DNA from: Amycolatopsis orientalis DSM 43388
Lineage (GTDB): Bacteria > Actinomycetota > Actinomycetes > Mycobacteriales > Pseudonocardiaceae
Reading direction: 5' to 3'
DNA: 64,000 nucleotides
Assembly: GCF_000411975.1 (NCBI RefSeq)
Contig: NZ_ASXG01000109.1
Location: 1 to 64,000, forward strand
In this document: positions 1 to 8,593 of the stretch, piece by piece
How the letters are laid out: each line of letters begins with the position of its first letter
Position numbering within the stretch: the first letter of the stretch is position 1
Notes under the pieces: model-generated
The model's input: only the letters and a program-made list of their open reading frames with translations
Database searches by the model: none
What the model was told of the DNA's origin: nothing
Translations under genes and position numbers: made by a program

Positions 1-35
1 ACAAGCACCAGAAGCGTTCCCCGGAGGTCCCAGCC

Positions 36-812
36 ATGAAAGAAGGTACCGCTATCAGCACCAGCCCGGCCTGGGATCCCGCGCGCGAGATCGCGGTGGA
101 TCCGGCCAGTCCCGAGCCGCTGTACTTCCAGGTCGCGCGCCAGCTGCACGCCGCGATCGACGACGGCAGGCTGCCCGCCGGGTCCCGGCTGGCGAACGAG
201 CTGGACCTGGCGGCGAGCCTGCGGCTGTCCCGGCCGACCGTCCGGCAGGCCATCCAGTCGCTGGTCAACCAGGGGTTGCTGGTCCGCAAACGCGGCGTCG
301 GCACCCAGGTGGTGCGCACGAAGGTCGCCCGGCCGCTGCGGCTGAGCAGCCTGTACGACGACCTGTCGGGCCTCGGCGGCACCCCGGAAACGGCGGTGCT
401 GTGCAACCGAGTGGAGGAAGCGGACGCCGAAACGGCCGCGCTGCTGGAAGCCCCGTCGCTCGCCCGTGTGCGGCGCTTGAAGCGCATCCGCTCCACCGAC
501 GGCGAACCGCTGGCGGTGATGAACAACTACCTCCCGGACGGCCTGCTCGATCCGTCCGATGCGGACCTGAAGGAGAACGGCCTCTACCAGCTGCTGCGCG
601 CGGCGGGAGTCCGGCTGCACTCGGCGCAGCAGAGCATCGGCGCGCGGCTGGCGTCCGCGGAAGACGCGAAACTGCTCTGCGAGGAGCCCGGCGCCCCGCT
701 GCTGACCATGCAGCGAACGACGTACGACGAAACCGGCCGAGTCGTCGAGTACGGCTGGCATGTGTACCGGGCGTCGAGGTACACGTTCAACCTCTCCCTG
801 ACGAACAGCTGA
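36..812 (+). CDS. GntR-family transcriptional regulator, HutC/UTRA type
   Basis: A 258-residue DNA-binding regulator. Residues about 28-95 form the GntR winged helix (LYFQVARQL, SRPTVRQAIQSLVNQGLL, KRGVGTQVV). Residues about 110-250 form a UTRA effector-binding domain (RLKRIRSTDGEPLAVMNNYL, LLTMQRTTYDE, VEYGWHVYRASRY). UTRA regulators of this size usually repress sugar, amino-acid or aromatic uptake genes and release DNA on binding a small ligand. The start ATG follows a GGAGGT ribosome site. Its target cannot be read from the window: the gene upstream is missing and the next gene, a lipoprotein, lies more than 500 bases away. Confidence 0.9.
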   Translation: MKEGTAISTSPAWDPAREIAVDPASPEPLYFQVARQLHAAIDDGRLPAGSRLANELDLAASLRLSRPTVRQAIQSLVNQGLLVRKRGVGTQVVRTKVARPLRLSSLYDDLSGLGGTPETAVLCNRVEEADAETAALLEAPSLARVRRLKRIRSTDGEPLAVMNNYLPDGLLDPSDADLKENGLYQLLRAAGVRLHSAQQSIGARLASAEDAKLLCEEPGAPLLTMQRTTYDETGRVVEYGWHVYRASRYTFNLSLTNS

Positions 813-1345
813 GGGAAGCGCCGGACCGGTCCGCCGTAGTGTGCGAACGTCCGTGACATCCAGTAATGGCACTTCCGGTGATGCTCTGATCGAACCGGAC
901 CTGGTGCGAACCCGGACGCTCCGCCGTCGCGAGCAGTGCACAAACGCCGCGTGCTTGGCACTGCGCTCCAAACTCCTTGCATGGGGCGGATCCCGGGTTG
1001 CGAGAACTTCGCGCTCGTAGTGCAGCGCGCGGGAAGCTGCTCCGCGAACCGCGAGTTCACCACACGTCATGGGTCTTCTCGTTCAGGTCCGTCGCGCGGC
1101 TTGTCCGGTGCCCAGGGAGAAGCGGCTGTTGTTGGTGTCCGCGCGGCCGCGTTGCCGAAGCCTGTCGTGAATCGAGTGCGGCATTTCGGCCGCAATCGCC
1201 CGTACTCCCCGGCGGGTGCCCGGCGGCGAGGGTGGGATTCCGGCGGTGCCGCGTGTCGCGCCCACGCCGTTCGAGACTCGTCGGAGAGTCTGTGCGCGGC
1301 TGGCGTCCCGGACGGCGGGGACGCCTCCGGCAGGAAGGGAAGAGT
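813..1345. other. Intergenic stretch with no recognisable gene
   Basis: About 530 bases between the GntR gene and the lipoprotein gene. Open frames exist on both strands, but their translations are Arg/Ala/Gly-rich and show no family motif, so they look like by-products of high GC. I see no tRNA, strong terminator or repeat. The promoter of the lipoprotein probably lies in the last part. Confidence 0.5.
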
Positions 1346-2044
1346 GTGCGGAATAAGGGTTTTCGTCCGGGCGGGGCGATTCGTCTGGCTGGGGTCGTCG
1401 CGGCGGGAGTGCTCGCGTGTGCCGCGTGCACGGCGAGCCGTTCCGCGAGCCACCAGTCCGAGGGCGGGGAATCGCCGAGCCCGGCCGCCGACCATGCGGG
1501 CCTGGCCGCCGGGAACTCCTCGACCCCGGTGCCGGGCGCGGGCTCGTGCCGGCTGGGCAGTCGCGACGGGCAGCCGGTTCCCGATCCGGCCTGCACGCCC
1601 GGGGCGGTGAACCCGCAGGTGAACCAGGCGGACATCGGTTCCACGGTGTGCAAGAGCGGCTGGACCAAGACCGTGCGGCCTCCCACGTCCAAGACCAGCA
1701 GCATGAAGGCCGCCACCGCGAAGGCCTACCACCTCCAGCCGGGTGCGCCCGGCGAGTACGACCACCTCGTGTCGCTCGAACTCGGGGGCGCGCCGGACGA
1801 TCCGCGCAATCTGTGGGTCGAGCCAGGGAAAATCCCCAACCCGAAGGACGCGGTCGAGAACAAGCTCAAGGACGCCGTCTGCAGCGGCCTGATTCCGTTG
1901 ACCACCGCGCAGACCGCGATCGCCCGTTCCTGGACCACCGCGTTCGACGACGCCGGGTTGCGCGTCAACGGCGGAACTGTGTGCCTGCGCGCGGACCCGC
2001 ACCGATGCGTTCACGGACAGCGTGGCGACGACACCGGCGAATAG
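1346..2044 (+). CDS. Secreted lipoprotein with HNH-endonuclease-like core
   Basis: A 232-residue protein with a lipoprotein signal: Arg/Lys at the N-terminus, a hydrophobic run and a VLAC lipobox at Cys25 (Cys28 is an alternative). A Ser/Gly/Pro-rich linker follows. The C-terminal half, from about residue 85, has CTPG, then SGWTKTVRPP, then DHLVSLELGG (D139, H140) and DDPRNLWVEP (N155). I know this layout from a common actinobacterial family of exported proteins resembling the HNH nuclease core, with the D-H pair and the Asn but without an obvious last His. The start is the GTG at 1346, preceded by GGAAGGGA; an open frame continues upstream but has no ribosome site. Nuclease activity is inferred, not shown. 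Confidence 0.75.
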   Translation: MRNKGFRPGGAIRLAGVVAAGVLACAACTASRSASHQSEGGESPSPAADHAGLAAGNSSTPVPGAGSCRLGSRDGQPVPDPACTPGAVNPQVNQADIGSTVCKSGWTKTVRPPTSKTSSMKAATAKAYHLQPGAPGEYDHLVSLELGGAPDDPRNLWVEPGKIPNPKDAVENKLKDAVCSGLIPLTTAQTAIARSWTTAFDDAGLRVNGGTVCLRADPHRCVHGQRGDDTGE

Positions 2045-2136
2045 CTGCTGGCGGAACCCCCGGTGCCGCGATCGCGCCGGGGGCTCCCGGCCCGCTCTGG
2101 CTCGGTCGTGCTGGGCACGGCTCCGTGCGGCGCGGG

Positions 2137-3222
2137 TCAACGGTGCTCGATGCGCCCGAGCTTCGCGATGCCGAGGATCGGGTAGCCGGGCAGTCCGATG
2201 AGGACAGTGCCCTTTTTCGGCTGGCCCGCTGCCCACACGACCCCGGTTGTGCGGGCAGCGGCGACGAAGGGGAGCCCGGCGATGGACGCGGTGCGGGTTC
2301 CTTCCGGTGAAGTGACGCGGCAGGTGAGTTTCCCGTGATTGCCGCCGCTTCGCATGGAGTCGGAGACGATTCGCAATGGGGTCCAGGTGGTCGCCAGGGC
2401 TGCGCGGGGTGCACGGATCCGCCAATGGTGCAGCGACACCGCCGATGTCCAGACGAGGGCGGCGGCCAGGTAGAGCGCGAGGAAGGTGGCGAGCCCGAGG
2501 AGTTCGTCGGATTGCCGGTAGGTGCGCAGCAGCAGCGGCGCGTAGGTAGCTGCCAGCCAGGCCGCCAGCGCGAGTCTGATGACGGCGGCCGCGGTTCGCC
2601 GTGGCCGGTAGAGCTGGACGATCTGGCGGAGCTGCCCATTGTGGGTGGGATCCGGTACTCGAGGAGGCACCGGGAGCGCAGAGCTGGGCAGCGTGCGGAC
2701 GCGCAGAACGGCCGTTGTGACGGAACCTGGCACCACGAGCCCTGCGCGGCCGGCGGGTTCGGGGCCGGTCAGCCAGACGTACCCTCTGCTCGCAATCAAT
2801 CCGCTGGCCCGCGGCCGGCCGACGCGGAACCACTGGTCGTTCGCCAGCCTCAGGTACAGCGCGCACTTCGTGGCCCGGAGCATGTCGTCGTCCACGAGCA
2901 CCTTGCGGAACGGCAGGTCGAGCAACCGCTCCCGCACCCTTTTCGGGGCACGGAAGGCGATCCGGGCGAGCAGCCAGAGCCGGGCTGCGGCGAAGACAGC
3001 GACGACGGCGGGAAGCGCGAGGTAGATCCGCGACCGGGCGAACACGATTATTGCGACGCAGACCGCCAAACAGACGAACGCGACCAGGAGGCGCGTGCCC
3101 CGGCGACCGCTCAGACTGAGCGCGAACCATCGGTCCCCTCGCGGCGGCCGGCCCTCTTCCGGCTCAACGGCGACGATGCGGTCCGGCGCCGGCGTCGTGT
3201 CGGCATCGGGGACTGTGCTCAT
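2137..3222 (-). CDS. Four-helix membrane protein of unknown function
   Basis: A 361-residue protein I do not recognise. A polar, Pro-rich N-terminus of about 50 residues leads into two close transmembrane helices (LLVAFVCLAVCVAIIVFA and YLALPAVVAVFAAARLWLL). A soluble segment of about 110 residues follows, then two more helices (AAVIRLALAAWLAATYAPLLL and LGLATFLALYLAAALVWTSAV). The last 100 residues are soluble. I chose the ATG at 3222 (MSTVPDADTT). The frame is open further upstream to 3339, but that extension is unlike a signal or helix. It converges with the lipoprotein gene. No catalytic motif is visible. Confidence 0.6.
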   Translation of the reverse strand: MSTVPDADTTPAPDRIVAVEPEEGRPPRGDRWFALSLSGRRGTRLLVAFVCLAVCVAIIVFARSRIYLALPAVVAVFAAARLWLLARIAFRAPKRVRERLLDLPFRKVLVDDDMLRATKCALYLRLANDQWFRVGRPRASGLIASRGYVWLTGPEPAGRAGLVVPGSVTTAVLRVRTLPSSALPVPPRVPDPTHNGQLRQIVQLYRPRRTAAAVIRLALAAWLAATYAPLLLRTYRQSDELLGLATFLALYLAAALVWTSAVSLHHWRIRAPRAALATTWTPLRIVSDSMRSGGNHGKLTCRVTSPEGTRTASIAGLPFVAAARTTGVVWAAGQPKKGTVLIGLPGYPILGIAKLGRIEHR

Positions 3223-3416
3223 GGGGAATCCGTCCTGACCAGGCGGCTCCGGACCGGACCCGAGTGAGCACGAGATTAGCCCACGAGCGTCGCCGGTTGC
3301 TTCGGGCTGTGCCGGCTTCCCGCCGGACGATCGCATCATGTTCAGGGTTTTTCGGGCTATTGCGGCGGATGAGAACCTGACAACCAGGCAATCGCGGCGT
3401 CGTGGGAAGGAAATCC

Positions 3417-4787
3417 ATGCACGAGGAGCACTCTCTCTTCATCCGGGCCGCGGAGCTGGCGGCTGACTATGTGGCCGGTCTGGGCGAGCGACCGGTCGCG
3501 CAGCCCGTCGATCTCGCGGCCTTGCGGAAGGCTTTCGGAGAAGAACTTCCCCGTGGCTCCAGCCCTCCGGATGCCGTGCTCGAGGAACTCGCTCGCAACG
3601 CGGAGAAAGGACTCGTGGCGACGGCGGGACCGCGGTTTTTCGGGTTGGTGATTGGAGGCGCCTTGCGGTCCGCGGTCGCGGCGGACTTCCTGGCGGCTGG
3701 GTGGGACCAGAACAGTTTCAATCCCGCGCTGTCGCCCGCGGCGGCCGCTGCGGAGGATGTCGCGGGCAGGTGGCTGAGGGATCTTCTGGGCATTCCGGCC
3801 ACCGCGTCGACCGGGTTCGTCACCGGCGGCCAGGCGGCCAACACGGTCGGGCTCGCGGTGGCACGGCATCGGGTCCTCGCCGAAGCCGGGTGGGACGTCG
3901 AGCGGGACGGCCTCGGCGGGGCGCCCGCTCTGCGGGTGGTCGCGAGTGCCGAGCGGCACGCGACCATCGACCGCTCGCTGAGGTTGCTCGGCGTCGGCAC
4001 CCGGGCGATCGAGGAGGTGGCCGCGGGTCCGCAGGGTGCGATCGACGTGGCGGACCTGGCCCGGGTTCTGGACCGGGGCGAGGGTCCCGCGATCGTCTGT
4101 CTGCAGGCGGGGAACGTGAATACCGGAGCGTGCGACGACCTGCGTGCCGCCTGCACTCTCGCGAAGGGCCACGGCGCCTGGGTTCACATCGACGGCGCTT
4201 TCGGGCTCTGGGCCGGGGCCAGCCCCTCGACCGCGACACTGGTCGGCGGCCTGGAACTGGCCGACTCCTGGGCGTGCGACGGGCATAAGTGGCTGAACGT
4301 CCCGTACGACTCGGGCTTCGCGTTCTGTGCGCACCCGAGGTTGCACGCCGAGACGATCGCCTATCGCGCTCCGTATCTCGCGGGCTCCGCCGAGTTGTCC
4401 GGAATGGGGGATCTCACGCTCGAGGCGTCGCGTCGGGCACGGGTGTTCGCGGTGTGGGCGGCCTTGCGAGAGCTGGGGCGCGACGGGATGGCCGACCTCG
4501 TCGACCGCTGCTGCCGGCACGCGCGGCTGTTCGCCGCGCTCCTCGCCGAAGGCGGTGCCGAGATCGCGAACGACGTCGTGCTGAACCAGGTGCTGGTCGG
4601 GTTCGGCGACGACGACCGGACGGACGCGATCATCGCCGCGGTCCAACGCGACGGCACCTGCTGGCTGGGCGGCACCACCTGGCGCGGCCGGCGCTACCTG
4701 CGAATCTCGGTCTCCAATTGGTTGACCACCGAGCTAGACGTCGAACGCTCGGCGGCGGCGATCCTTCGCGCGGCGGCGGCGTACTGA
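3417..4787 (+). CDS. PLP-dependent group II decarboxylase-like enzyme
   Basis: A 456-residue fold-type I pyridoxal-phosphate enzyme. The cofactor lysine is K291 in DGHKWLN, preceded by the phosphate/aspartate segment HIDGAFGLWA. The early Gly-rich segment GFVTGGQAANTVGLAVARH is typical of group II decarboxylases (glutamate, aromatic amino-acid and cysteine sulfinate decarboxylases) and related aspartate aminotransferase-fold enzymes. The length fits the family. The start is the ATG at 3417, six bases after GGAAGGA; an in-frame ATG at 3402 lacks a good site. The gene stands alone, so the substrate is unknown. Decarboxylation of an L-amino acid to an amine is the likeliest reaction. Confidence 0.8.
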   Translation: MHEEHSLFIRAAELAADYVAGLGERPVAQPVDLAALRKAFGEELPRGSSPPDAVLEELARNAEKGLVATAGPRFFGLVIGGALRSAVAADFLAAGWDQNSFNPALSPAAAAAEDVAGRWLRDLLGIPATASTGFVTGGQAANTVGLAVARHRVLAEAGWDVERDGLGGAPALRVVASAERHATIDRSLRLLGVGTRAIEEVAAGPQGAIDVADLARVLDRGEGPAIVCLQAGNVNTGACDDLRAACTLAKGHGAWVHIDGAFGLWAGASPSTATLVGGLELADSWACDGHKWLNVPYDSGFAFCAHPRLHAETIAYRAPYLAGSAELSGMGDLTLEASRRARVFAVWAALRELGRDGMADLVDRCCRHARLFAALLAEGGAEIANDVVLNQVLVGFGDDDRTDAIIAAVQRDGTCWLGGTTWRGRRYLRISVSNWLTTELDVERSAAAILRAAAAY

Positions 4788-4943
4788 AAGGTCATTCTCC
4801 GTGGATTGCCTTGGCGTGGCGCACGACCATTGGGGCGCTCGTCGGCGTGAACTGATTGACCTAAGTGGACGGATGTCACTTATACCTCAGCTGCGGTACC
4901 CGGCTCGGCTGCGACCCGCGAGGCTGGCGAGACGGCAACTCGG

Positions 4944-5462
4944 TCAAGCATGCACGCAACGCTGCTTGTCGACGTCCCAGGTGCCTCCGCTGTCCAGGCA
5001 GTCGGTGAATTCCCGCTGTCCGTCGACCCACGCTTTGTGGCCCGCGCACACGTCGTATTTCACCTCGTCGCCGTCCCGGCATTGATACCCGTACCGGGGT
5101 GGCGTTCGAGTCGGAGGTTTTCGCGTCGGAGACCGTTTCGGGGTGGACGGGGCTCTCGTACGCGGCACCGTCACGGGAGTGCTGCTCGACGTCGGCGGCA
5201 TCGTCGTTGTCAGCACTGGTTGTTCAGGTGTGGGTGCGAAGGTGGTCACGGAGGGCGAGAGCCGCGTCGACGCGCGCTTCGCGTTGCGAAGAATGCTGGG
5301 CGCGATCAACGTCGAACGGCAGCTGAAGTTCAGGTTGCCGTCATCCTCCACATTGGACGCCGCCGACAGCCGAATCTCACATTCCGTCCGACGGTCGCCG
5401 TTGTCGACAACCGTCGGCTTCCGGCCGGATTGCGGAATAGCCGGTCGGCTCCGGGGCGGCAT
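4944..5462 (-). CDS. Small Thr/Pro-linker protein with Cys-containing C-terminal module
   Basis: Unrecognised. About 172 residues if it starts at the ATG at 5462, but the start is uncertain. The middle is a Thr/Pro/Ser-rich linker (TTTMPPTSSSTPVTVP, then RKPPTRTPPRYG). It leads into a compact 50-residue C-terminal module with four cysteines (YQCRDGDE, YDVCAGHKAW, FTDCLDSGG, KQRCVHA). Such a linker plus a disulfide-rich module is typical of exported or cell-wall proteins. I cannot see a convincing signal peptide in this frame, so the real start may be elsewhere or the 5' part may be damaged. Codon use in the Cys module fits its neighbours well, which supports that part as real coding sequence. 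Confidence 0.4.
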   Translation of the reverse strand: MPPRSRPAIPQSGRKPTVVDNGDRRTECEIRLSAASNVEDDGNLNFSCRSTLIAPSILRNAKRASTRLSPSVTTFAPTPEQPVLTTTMPPTSSSTPVTVPRTRAPSTPKRSPTRKPPTRTPPRYGYQCRDGDEVKYDVCAGHKAWVDGQREFTDCLDSGGTWDVDKQRCVHA

Positions 5463-5474
5463 AGGATGCCCGGC

Positions 5475-5753
5475 ATGGAATTCGTCGTCATGTACCGCGT
5501 GCGCGAAGGAATCGACCGTTCCCGAATCCTCGAGGTGTTCCCGCGGCATCGAGCGTTCTACGAGAAGTTCCGCGCCGACGGCGGCGGCCTGCTCGCGCTC
5601 GGTCCGTTCTCCGCCCCGGACCCGGCGGCCGGGTCGATGGGGATCTTCCGCTCGCGCGAGGACGCGGAACGGTTCATCGCGGCTGATCCGTTCGTGGTCG
5701 AGGGCCTCGCCGAAGCGCGGATCCTGGAATGGGACGTCGTGCGGTTCGAGTGA
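5475..5753 (+). CDS. YCII-domain protein
   Basis: A 92-residue protein with the dimeric alpha/beta barrel layout of the YCII family: MEFVVMYRVREG at the start, FPRHRAFYEKFRADG, LLALGPFS, GSMGIFRSREDAERFIAADPF and ILEWDVVRFE at the end. These small enzymes resemble muconolactone isomerases and are often of unknown substrate. The His in FPRHRAFYEKF corresponds to the usual active-site region. The ATG at 5475 is chosen because the family begins at the first strand; an ATG nine bases upstream is also possible. Confidence 0.8.
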   Translation: MEFVVMYRVREGIDRSRILEVFPRHRAFYEKFRADGGGLLALGPFSAPDPAAGSMGIFRSREDAERFIAADPFVVEGLAEARILEWDVVRFE

Positions 5754-5868
5754 AACGCCGGTTCCGGTCCACGGCGCATCGTCAGGACGCGCCATGCGGG
5801 CAGACGCGTAACCGATTCGCCGGTCGGCCGTTGGGGGTGGTGCTGGGAGCGGCGGGCGGAAGGCGGGC

Positions 5869-7668
5869 GTGATGCGACGAACGTGGGCACTGGCAGCCGC
5901 GGCGATGCTGCTTGGTGCGGTGCCGGGCACGGCCGCGGCGAGTGGTTCCGGGTTTTCCGTGACGACGCTGCATTTCAGCGTGCTGGCCGGACCGGGCGGA
6001 GCGGAGCGTTGCGACATCGTCGGCGACCTCTACCTTCCCGCGGACGCGGGACCGCGGCACCGGGTGCCGGCCGTGCTGACCACCAACGGGTTCGGCGGCT
6101 CCAAAGACGACCAGGCCGGGATCGCGCGCTACCTCGCCGGCCAGGACTACGCGGTGCTGTCCTATTCCGGGCTCGGGTTCGGCGGTTCGGGCTGCAAGAT
6201 CACCCTCGACGACCCCGACTGGGACGGGCAGGCCGCGAGCCAGCTGGTCAGCTTCCTCGGCGGCGAAAACGGAATCGCCTACGCCGACGCGGCGCACACC
6301 CAGCCGGTGGCCGGGCTCGACTCCGTCGTGCACGACCAGGTCGACCACGCGGGCAAACACGACCAGTACGACCCGCGGGTCGGCATGATCGGCGGCTCCT
6401 ACGGCGGCGAGGTCCAGTTCGCGGCGGCCTCGGTCGACCCCCGGATCGACACGCTCGTCCCGCTGATCACGTGGAACGACCTGTCGTACTCGCTCACCCC
6501 GAACAACACCGACCTGCGCGGCGGGGTGACCTCCAACGGCTCCGGCGTCACCAAGCTGACCTGGCCCCTGCTGTTCTTCTCCGAGGGCGCGCTGCTCGAC
6601 AGCGCGACCGGGTTCCAGTACGACCCCTCCCGGGTGATCGGCTGCCCGAACTTCCCCGCCGAGGTCTGCACCGGGCTCGCCGAAGCGGGGACGCTCGGCT
6701 ATCCCACGAGCGACCTGCTGGCCTTGCTCCGGCACGCGTCGGTCAGCACCTACGCCAGCCGGATCCGCGTGCCGGTGCTGCTGATGCAGGGGGAGAACGA
6801 CACGCTGTTCAACCTCAACGAGGCAGCCGCGACCTACCAGACGCTGAAAGCCCAGGGCACGCCGGTGAAAATGGTCTGGCAGTCCTGGGGCCACTCGGGC
6901 TCGACGCCCGCGCCGGGCGAGCTCGATCTGTCCGATCCGGACCCGAGCACGCAATACGAGACCGCCCGGGTGGCGAGCTGGTTCCGCCAGTACCTCGCCG
7001 GCGGCCCCGCCGACACCTCCCCGGAGTTCGCCTACTTCCGCGACTGGGTGCCCTACACCGGGATCGCGACCCCGGCCTACGGCACCGCACCCGCCTACCC
7101 GGCCGGAAGCCCGACGCGGTACTACCTCTCCGGCAACGGCCTGGTCACCGATCCGTCGCGGATCGCGGCGGGCTCGCAGAGCTTCGTCACCCCGCCGGCC
7201 GGATTCCCGACCAGTTCCTCGGGCATCGACGCGTTCTCCCCGAACCTGCCGCCGGACTCCGACCTTCCCGGCACGTACGCGTCGTGGACCGGGGCCGCCC
7301 TGCCCGCGGCCGTCAACGTAGCCGGAGCGCCGACGCTCGACGTGCGGCTGCAGGCCCCTACCGCGGCGGCGACCAGCGCGACCGGGCCGGCCGGCCAGCT
7401 CGTGGTGTTCGCGAAGGTCTACGACGTCGCGCCGGACGGCACGGAAAGCCTGGTGCACAACCTGATCGCGCCCGCTCGCGTGGCCGACCCGACCGCGCCG
7501 GTGCACATCACGCTGCCCGCCATCGTGCATCAGTTCGCCGCCGGCCACGCGATCCGCGTCGTGCTGGCGAGCGGCGACCTGAACTACCGGGGCGGGCTGG
7601 CCCTCGCGCCGGTGACCGTCAGCACCGGCGACTCCGGCCAGGTCCTCACGCTGCCCACGACCGGCTGA
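5869..7668 (+). CDS. Secreted CocE/NonD-family hydrolase (X-Pro dipeptidyl-peptidase S15 type)
   Basis: A 599-residue exported serine hydrolase. The signal peptide covers about residues 1-25 (MRRTWALAAAAMLLG, cut near AAAS). The alpha/beta-hydrolase triad can be read as S177 in MIGGSYGGE, D311 in QGENDTLFN and H342 in SWGHSGS. The C-terminal part from about residue 420 is the jelly-roll domain of the S15/CocE family (PTLDVRLQAP, VFAKVYDVAPDG, GHAIRVVLAS). Members hydrolyse Xaa-Pro peptides, cocaine-type esters or polyesters; the substrate here is unknown. Starts at GTG 5869 and ATG 5872 share the same GGAAGG site. It stands alone, followed by a TetR gene with its own promoter. Confidence 0.85.
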   Translation: MMRRTWALAAAAMLLGAVPGTAAASGSGFSVTTLHFSVLAGPGGAERCDIVGDLYLPADAGPRHRVPAVLTTNGFGGSKDDQAGIARYLAGQDYAVLSYSGLGFGGSGCKITLDDPDWDGQAASQLVSFLGGENGIAYADAAHTQPVAGLDSVVHDQVDHAGKHDQYDPRVGMIGGSYGGEVQFAAASVDPRIDTLVPLITWNDLSYSLTPNNTDLRGGVTSNGSGVTKLTWPLLFFSEGALLDSATGFQYDPSRVIGCPNFPAEVCTGLAEAGTLGYPTSDLLALLRHASVSTYASRIRVPVLLMQGENDTLFNLNEAAATYQTLKAQGTPVKMVWQSWGHSGSTPAPGELDLSDPDPSTQYETARVASWFRQYLAGGPADTSPEFAYFRDWVPYTGIATPAYGTAPAYPAGSPTRYYLSGNGLVTDPSRIAAGSQSFVTPPAGFPTSSSGIDAFSPNLPPDSDLPGTYASWTGAALPAAVNVAGAPTLDVRLQAPTAAATSATGPAGQLVVFAKVYDVAPDGTESLVHNLIAPARVADPTAPVHITLPAIVHQFAAGHAIRVVLASGDLNYRGGLALAPVTVSTGDSGQVLTLPTTG

Positions 7669-7695
7669 ACGGCCTCCCGCCGCGAAGACCGCGAG

Positions 7696-7725
7696 TTGAA
7701 GGCGCCGCCGCGTTGCCCGTATAAG
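7696..7725 (+). promoter_or_regulatory. Leaderless promoter of the TetR gene
   Basis: TTGAAG at 7696-7701, an 18-base spacer and TATAAG at 7720-7725 form a good SigA-type promoter. Transcription would begin about seven bases after the -10 box, which is exactly the ATG at 7732. No ribosome site precedes that ATG, so the message is probably leaderless. Confidence 0.6.
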
Positions 7726-7731
7726 TTGCTG

Positions 7732-8406
7732 ATGGACCTCGACGGCTGGGACGGTTCGCCACCTCCGTCGCTGGCGAATCCGGCTTTGCTGCGCGAGCCC
7801 CCGGCGACCGAACGCGGGGCGCGCACGCGCGCGACCTTGATCGCGGCGGCGCGGGCGGTGTTCGAACGCCTCGGCTATCTCGACGCGCGGCTCGCGGACA
7901 TCACCGCCGAGGCGAAGTGCTCGACCGGCACGTTCTACCTGTACTTCAAGAACAAGGAAGAGATCTTCGCGGCGGTGCTGGCGGTCGCGGAGGAGGAGAT
8001 GCGGCATCCGGGCATGGGCCGGGTGGCCGACACCGGCGATCCGTACGCCGTGCTGGAGGCCAGCAACCGGGCCTACCTGGAAACCTACCGCCGCAACGCC
8101 AGGCTGATGGCGCTGCTCGACCAGGTCGCCAACATCGACCCGGCCTTCCAGCGGCTGCGCCGCCGCCGGGCGCAGGCGTTCATCGACCGCAACGCGCGGG
8201 GAATCGCCGAACTGCAGAAGCGCGGCCTCGCGGATCCGGAGCTCGACCCGGAGCTGACCTCGCGCGCACTGTCCATGATGGTCAGCCGCGTCGCCTTCAG
8301 CACGCTCGCGCTGGACGAGGGCGGGCCGCCCGACTTCGACCATCTCGTCGGCACTCTCACCCGCATCTGGGCCAACGCGCTGCGCTTTCCGGACCACCGC
8401 GGGTAA
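7732..8406 (+). CDS. TetR-family transcriptional regulator
   Basis: A 224-residue repressor. The N-terminal helix-turn-helix spans about residues 25-75 (RATLIAAARAVFERLGYLDA, LADITAEAKCSTGTFYLYFK, NKEEIFAAVL). The rest is an all-helical ligand and dimer domain. The start at ATG 7732 is supported by the promoter placed immediately before it; a TTG at 7696 would lie inside the -35 box. It is followed in the same direction by an MHS transporter. The 187-base gap between them holds two inverted repeats, so it probably controls that transporter and perhaps itself. Confidence 0.85.
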   Translation: MDLDGWDGSPPPSLANPALLREPPATERGARTRATLIAAARAVFERLGYLDARLADITAEAKCSTGTFYLYFKNKEEIFAAVLAVAEEEMRHPGMGRVADTGDPYAVLEASNRAYLETYRRNARLMALLDQVANIDPAFQRLRRRRAQAFIDRNARGIAELQKRGLADPELDPELTSRALSMMVSRVAFSTLALDEGGPPDFDHLVGTLTRIWANALRFPDHRG

Positions 8407-8437
8407 CGCTTCGAGGGCCGGTGCGCGGCCGGTCCAT

Positions 8438-8451
8438 TGACACTCGTGTCA
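8438..8451. promoter_or_regulatory. Inverted repeat overlapping a -35-like box
   Basis: TGACAC-TC-GTGTCA, six-base arms with a two-base spacer. It overlaps TTGACA at 8437-8442, a plausible -35 of the transporter promoter. A regulator bound here would block polymerase. The -10 is weak. Confidence 0.4.
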
Positions 8452-8484
8452 GCGTGCCGCACACTTGCACCCGCTCGCCGACCT

Positions 8485-8502
8485 GAACCTGACGTCAGGT
8501 TC
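8485..8502. promoter_or_regulatory. Perfect 18-base palindrome, candidate TetR operator
   Basis: GAACCTGACGTCAGGTTC reads the same on both strands. It lies between the TetR gene and the transporter, about 90 bases before the transporter start. Its size and symmetry fit a TetR dimer site. Confidence 0.5.
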
Positions 8503-8593
8503 TGAATGCCGCAGCCGGCGGCGGTGCTCACCGAGGAGGACTCGGCAGCGTTCGTCCACCGCGAAAACCCTTCAGTGCACAAAGGAGTGGCTG

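Noticed and set aside
1067-3130. A 687-codon minus-strand frame across the lipoprotein and membrane-protein genes
   Set aside because: It overlaps two better-supported genes and has the composition of a shadow frame.
5782-8397. An 871-codon minus-strand open frame across the CocE hydrolase and TetR genes
   Set aside because: It is a shadow frame of two clear plus-strand genes. Its translation is Arg/Gly/Val-rich without motifs.
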